Positions 63,339-64,000 of a stretch of DNA of 64,000 nucleotides are shown piece by piece. The DNA lies in contig NZ_CP034767.1 of assembly GCF_004005995.1 (NCBI RefSeq), positions 1,984,001 through 2,048,000 on the forward strand, in the 5' to 3' direction. Numbering within the stretch: position 1 is the first letter of the stretch; every line of letters begins with the position of its first letter. This DNA is from Devosia sp. 1566. GTDB taxonomy: Bacteria > Pseudomonadota > Alphaproteobacteria > Rhizobiales > Devosiaceae. A program made the translations under genes and the position numbers. The notes under the pieces are model-generated. The model did not search any database. It saw only the letters and a list, made by a program, of their open reading frames with translations, and had not been told where the DNA came from.

Positions 63339-64000
63339 CTGGAACCGGCCAGCCGCACGCTTAACTGCCCGGCCTCGAGCTCGTCATAGATCGCCTCGAT
63401 CCGCGCGATACGGGCGGACCACAGGCCAGTTGCCTTGACGTGGTGGTAGGCCGCCTGCCCCATCCGCGCGCGCTGCTCGGGATCGCCGGCCAGCTGCCGA
63501 ATCGCAGCGGCAACTTCCCGGGCCAGGTTCTCGGGCGTGCTCGCCTGCAGCCGGATCGCACATTGGGGCGAGACCGCGTTCCCCGGCCCTCCTCGGTCCA
63601 CCACGATCAAGGGCAGCGAATAGGACATGGCTTCCAACGCCACATTGCCACCAGGTTCGCGATAGCTTGGAAATACGAACAGATCAGCATTGCGATAGAA
63701 GGCGTCGAGCTCGGCCCTGGCCTGCCAGCCATGAAAGGTAATGCGGCTGGACACACCCATCTCCCCCGCCAGTGCCTCGCAAATCGGCTGCTCGGGGCCC
63801 GTGCCCACCACGTCTAGCGTCACCGCAACGTCACTCAGCAACTGCATGGCCCGGACAATGTCGCGCACGCCTTTGGTGCGCACCAGCCGCCCCACAAACA
63901 GCAGCTTGACGGTGGACCCCCGGTCCGTCCGGACAATTGGTTCGGGCACCTGCTCAAGGGCCGTTTCGCTCATGAACTCGAGCCGCTTCAACGACAACTC
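63335..64000 (-). CDS. Glycosyltransferase family 4, N-terminal part outside window
   Basis: The open frame reaches the right edge; the first possible start inside (TTG 63997) is internal because the whole acceptor domain is missing. The visible 221 residues are the donor-binding GT-B domain: LLFVGRLVRTKGVRDIVRAM, VVGTGPEQPICEAL, ITFHGW, and LFVFPSYREPGGNVALEAMSYSLPLIVVDRGGPG with the E-x7-E region. Convergent with the rhamnosyltransferase-like gene. Confidence 0.9.
   Translation of the reverse strand, partial: ELSLKRLEFMSETALEQVPEPIVRTDRGSTVKLLFVGRLVRTKGVRDIVRAMQLLSDVAVTLDVVGTGPEQPICEALAGEMGVSSRITFHGWQARAELDAFYRNADLFVFPSYREPGGNVALEAMSYSLPLIVVDRGGPGNAVSPQCAIRLQASTPENLAREVAAAIRQLAGDPEQRARMGQAAYHHVKATGLWSARIARIEAIYDELEAGQLSVRLAGSS

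Overview
The window is GC-rich, densely coded DNA from an alphaproteobacterium. It is most like the Hyphomicrobiales, and the overall protein flavour suggests a Devosia-like organism. The genus is inference: no rRNA or other marker gene is present. Supporting traits are an inositol operon with a kinase/aldolase-fused IolC and a small DUF3329-like gene between iolE and iolB, an RpiR-type regulator with GGAA-N6-TTCC sites, several ABC sugar importers each beside a LacI regulator, and an iron-sulfate-type importer with a twin-arginine binding protein. I saw no tRNA, rRNA, CRISPR array, insertion sequence or phage gene.

Layout. (1) 1-8111: a mannoside-type ABC importer (partial ATPase, two permeases, binding protein) with a GH38 alpha-mannosidase, divergent from a LacI regulator; two palindromic operators lie between them. 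(2) 8106-13270: housekeeping and small genes (XRE/MmyB regulator, small membrane and secreted proteins, a GreA/GreB paralogue, a LysR regulator), with a 600-base non-coding stretch at 10459-11071 that holds a dispersed palindromic repeat and a run of hairpins. (3) 13515-27895: an almost complete myo-inositol catabolic locus: Gfo/Idh/MocA oxidoreductase, iolR, iolC, iolD, iolE, DUF3329-like gene, iolB on one side; iolG and a ribose-type ABC importer with two tandem binding proteins on the other. The iolC and importer promoters share the same arrangement of two operator boxes around a TTGAC -35 element. (4) 27896-38929: a second ABC importer whose operon also encodes a PHP-domain (CehA/McbA-like) hydrolase, an IolE-like TIM-barrel protein and an oxidoreductase; divergent from a LacI regulator and a GH38-related DUF5054 protein. 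(5) 39034-45914: a third LacI regulator and an importer operon ending in a glycerophosphodiester phosphodiesterase and an inositol-monophosphatase-family enzyme. The proposed role is uptake and breakdown of glycerophosphoinositol or a similar phosphodiester, which would feed inositol to region 3. (6) 46009-64000: a surface/secretion region with a GMC oxidoreductase, five glycosyltransferases (one cut by the window end), an unrecognised alpha/alpha-toroid-like protein, and a type I secretion operon that follows a 1,900-residue protein carrying a dimethylformamidase-like domain plus alternating DUF4082 and cadherin-like repeats.

Together the first 46 kb is a carbohydrate and polyol scavenging region centred on inositol and glycosides. 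The last 18 kb is a cell-surface or secreted-product locus. Most interesting are the proposed glycerophosphoinositol operon, the matching IolR operator architecture, the PHP/IolE-like importer operon with no known substrate, and the type I system next to a non-RTX giant protein.
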